The notes under the pieces are model-generated. The model did not search any database, was not told the DNA's origin, and saw only the letters and a program-made list of their open reading frames with translations. Positions 6,877 to 7,173 of a stretch of DNA of 7,173 nt are shown here, one piece after another (position 1 is the first letter of the stretch; each line of letters opens with the position of its first letter). The position numbers and the translations under genes are program-made. The stretch is from CAYQUC01 sp964514215 (lineage in GTDB: Bacteria; Pseudomonadota; Gammaproteobacteria; UBA6429; Thiohalophilaceae): assembly GCA_964514215.1 (NCBI GenBank), contig CAZEPW010000096.1, positions 1 to 7,173 of the forward strand, read 5' to 3'.

Positions 6877-7173
6877 ATGGCAACAAGGGAACCGGGTGTT
6901 GATCTAAGTTACATCATGTTAATGACAGGTTATTACAAAGATAATGTATTAGTGGATGGTACATTAGAGCCTGTTCCTAATAATATGGTTATTTTGGAAC
7001 AAGATAGCAATCAAGGAACGAAACAAACTTTATTACGATCCAGTGATTCTGGTAAGTTATTTCATTTTGGCAATAAAAAAAACTTTAATTATAAAACAAT
7101 TAAATGGAATCATCGGTTAATTATTCCACCTTCCGATACGGTGATGGCAGCCGCTGCTGCAAGTAAAGAAAAA
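6877..7173 (+). CDS. Start of an unrecognised gene, cut by the right window edge
   Basis: An open frame begins at ATG 6877, one base after the TAA of the lipoprotein gene, with a well-placed AAGGAA site, and stays open for 99 codons to the last base. The start MATREPGVDLSYIMLMTGYY is not a signal peptide, so the product is cytoplasmic at first or leaves by a signal-independent route. Residues about 22-62 (VLVDGTLEPVPNN, then VILEQ, TLLRSSDSGKLFHFGN) show the strand-turn spacing of a small transthyretin/carboxypeptidase-regulatory-like beta-sandwich, which I offer only as a possibility. An Ala-rich segment (MAAAAASKEK) at the edge may start a helix or linker. Codon use and AT content match the rest of the window. 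It may be another large protein like the one at the left, but there is no visible sequence similarity to confirm this. The reading frame is well supported; the function is unknown. Confidence 0.85.
   Translation, partial: MATREPGVDLSYIMLMTGYYKDNVLVDGTLEPVPNNMVILEQDSNQGTKQTLLRSSDSGKLFHFGNKKNFNYKTIKWNHRLIIPPSDTVMAAAAASKEK

Overview
The window is about 7.2 kb of AT-rich DNA carrying gammaproteobacterial-type lipoprotein genes and a decayed IS256-family transposase gene. The low GC content, lysine/asparagine-rich proteins, PKD/K319-like lipoproteins and IS256 remnant suggest a marine gammaproteobacterium of the Shewanella/Moritella/Colwellia/Vibrio kind. The genus cannot be fixed from this sequence. 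All supported genes are on the + strand. No rRNA, tRNA, CRISPR array or integrase is visible.

Layout. (1) Positions 1-3594 hold a very large gene. It is open at the left edge, so it probably starts outside the window. Its product is at least 1,190 residues and I do not recognise it: helix-rich with hydrophobic patches in the N-terminal half, beta-rich in the C-terminal half, and without a signal peptide in the visible part. (2) Positions 3595-3834 are a very AT-rich spacer containing a 12-bp palindrome, a pair of nested inverted repeats and an extended -10 promoter candidate. (3) Positions 3835-5148 encode an outer-membrane-type lipoprotein with two PKD/K319-like domains and a C-terminal beta-sandwich (concanavalin/LamG-like) region. 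(4) Positions 5149-5349 are non-coding and contain three short inverted repeats, one of them REP-like. (5) Positions 5350-5818 are a fragment of an IS256-family transposase gene with two in-frame stops, cut off just after the first catalytic Asp. (6) Positions 5850-6875 encode a second lipoprotein, with TolB/WD40-like beta-propeller repeats. (7) One base later, with a strong ribosome binding site, a further gene starts at 6877 and runs off the right edge. Its first 99 residues are unrecognised.

How the genes may work together. The visible pattern is large non-exported-looking protein, lipoprotein, IS scar, lipoprotein tightly coupled to another unknown gene. One reading is an accessory, exchange-prone locus of secretion-system effectors (type VI-like) with periplasm-facing lipoprotein partners or immunity proteins. 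The sequence does not prove this: no VgrG, PAAR, Hcp or catalytic motif is visible. It is offered as a testable hypothesis.
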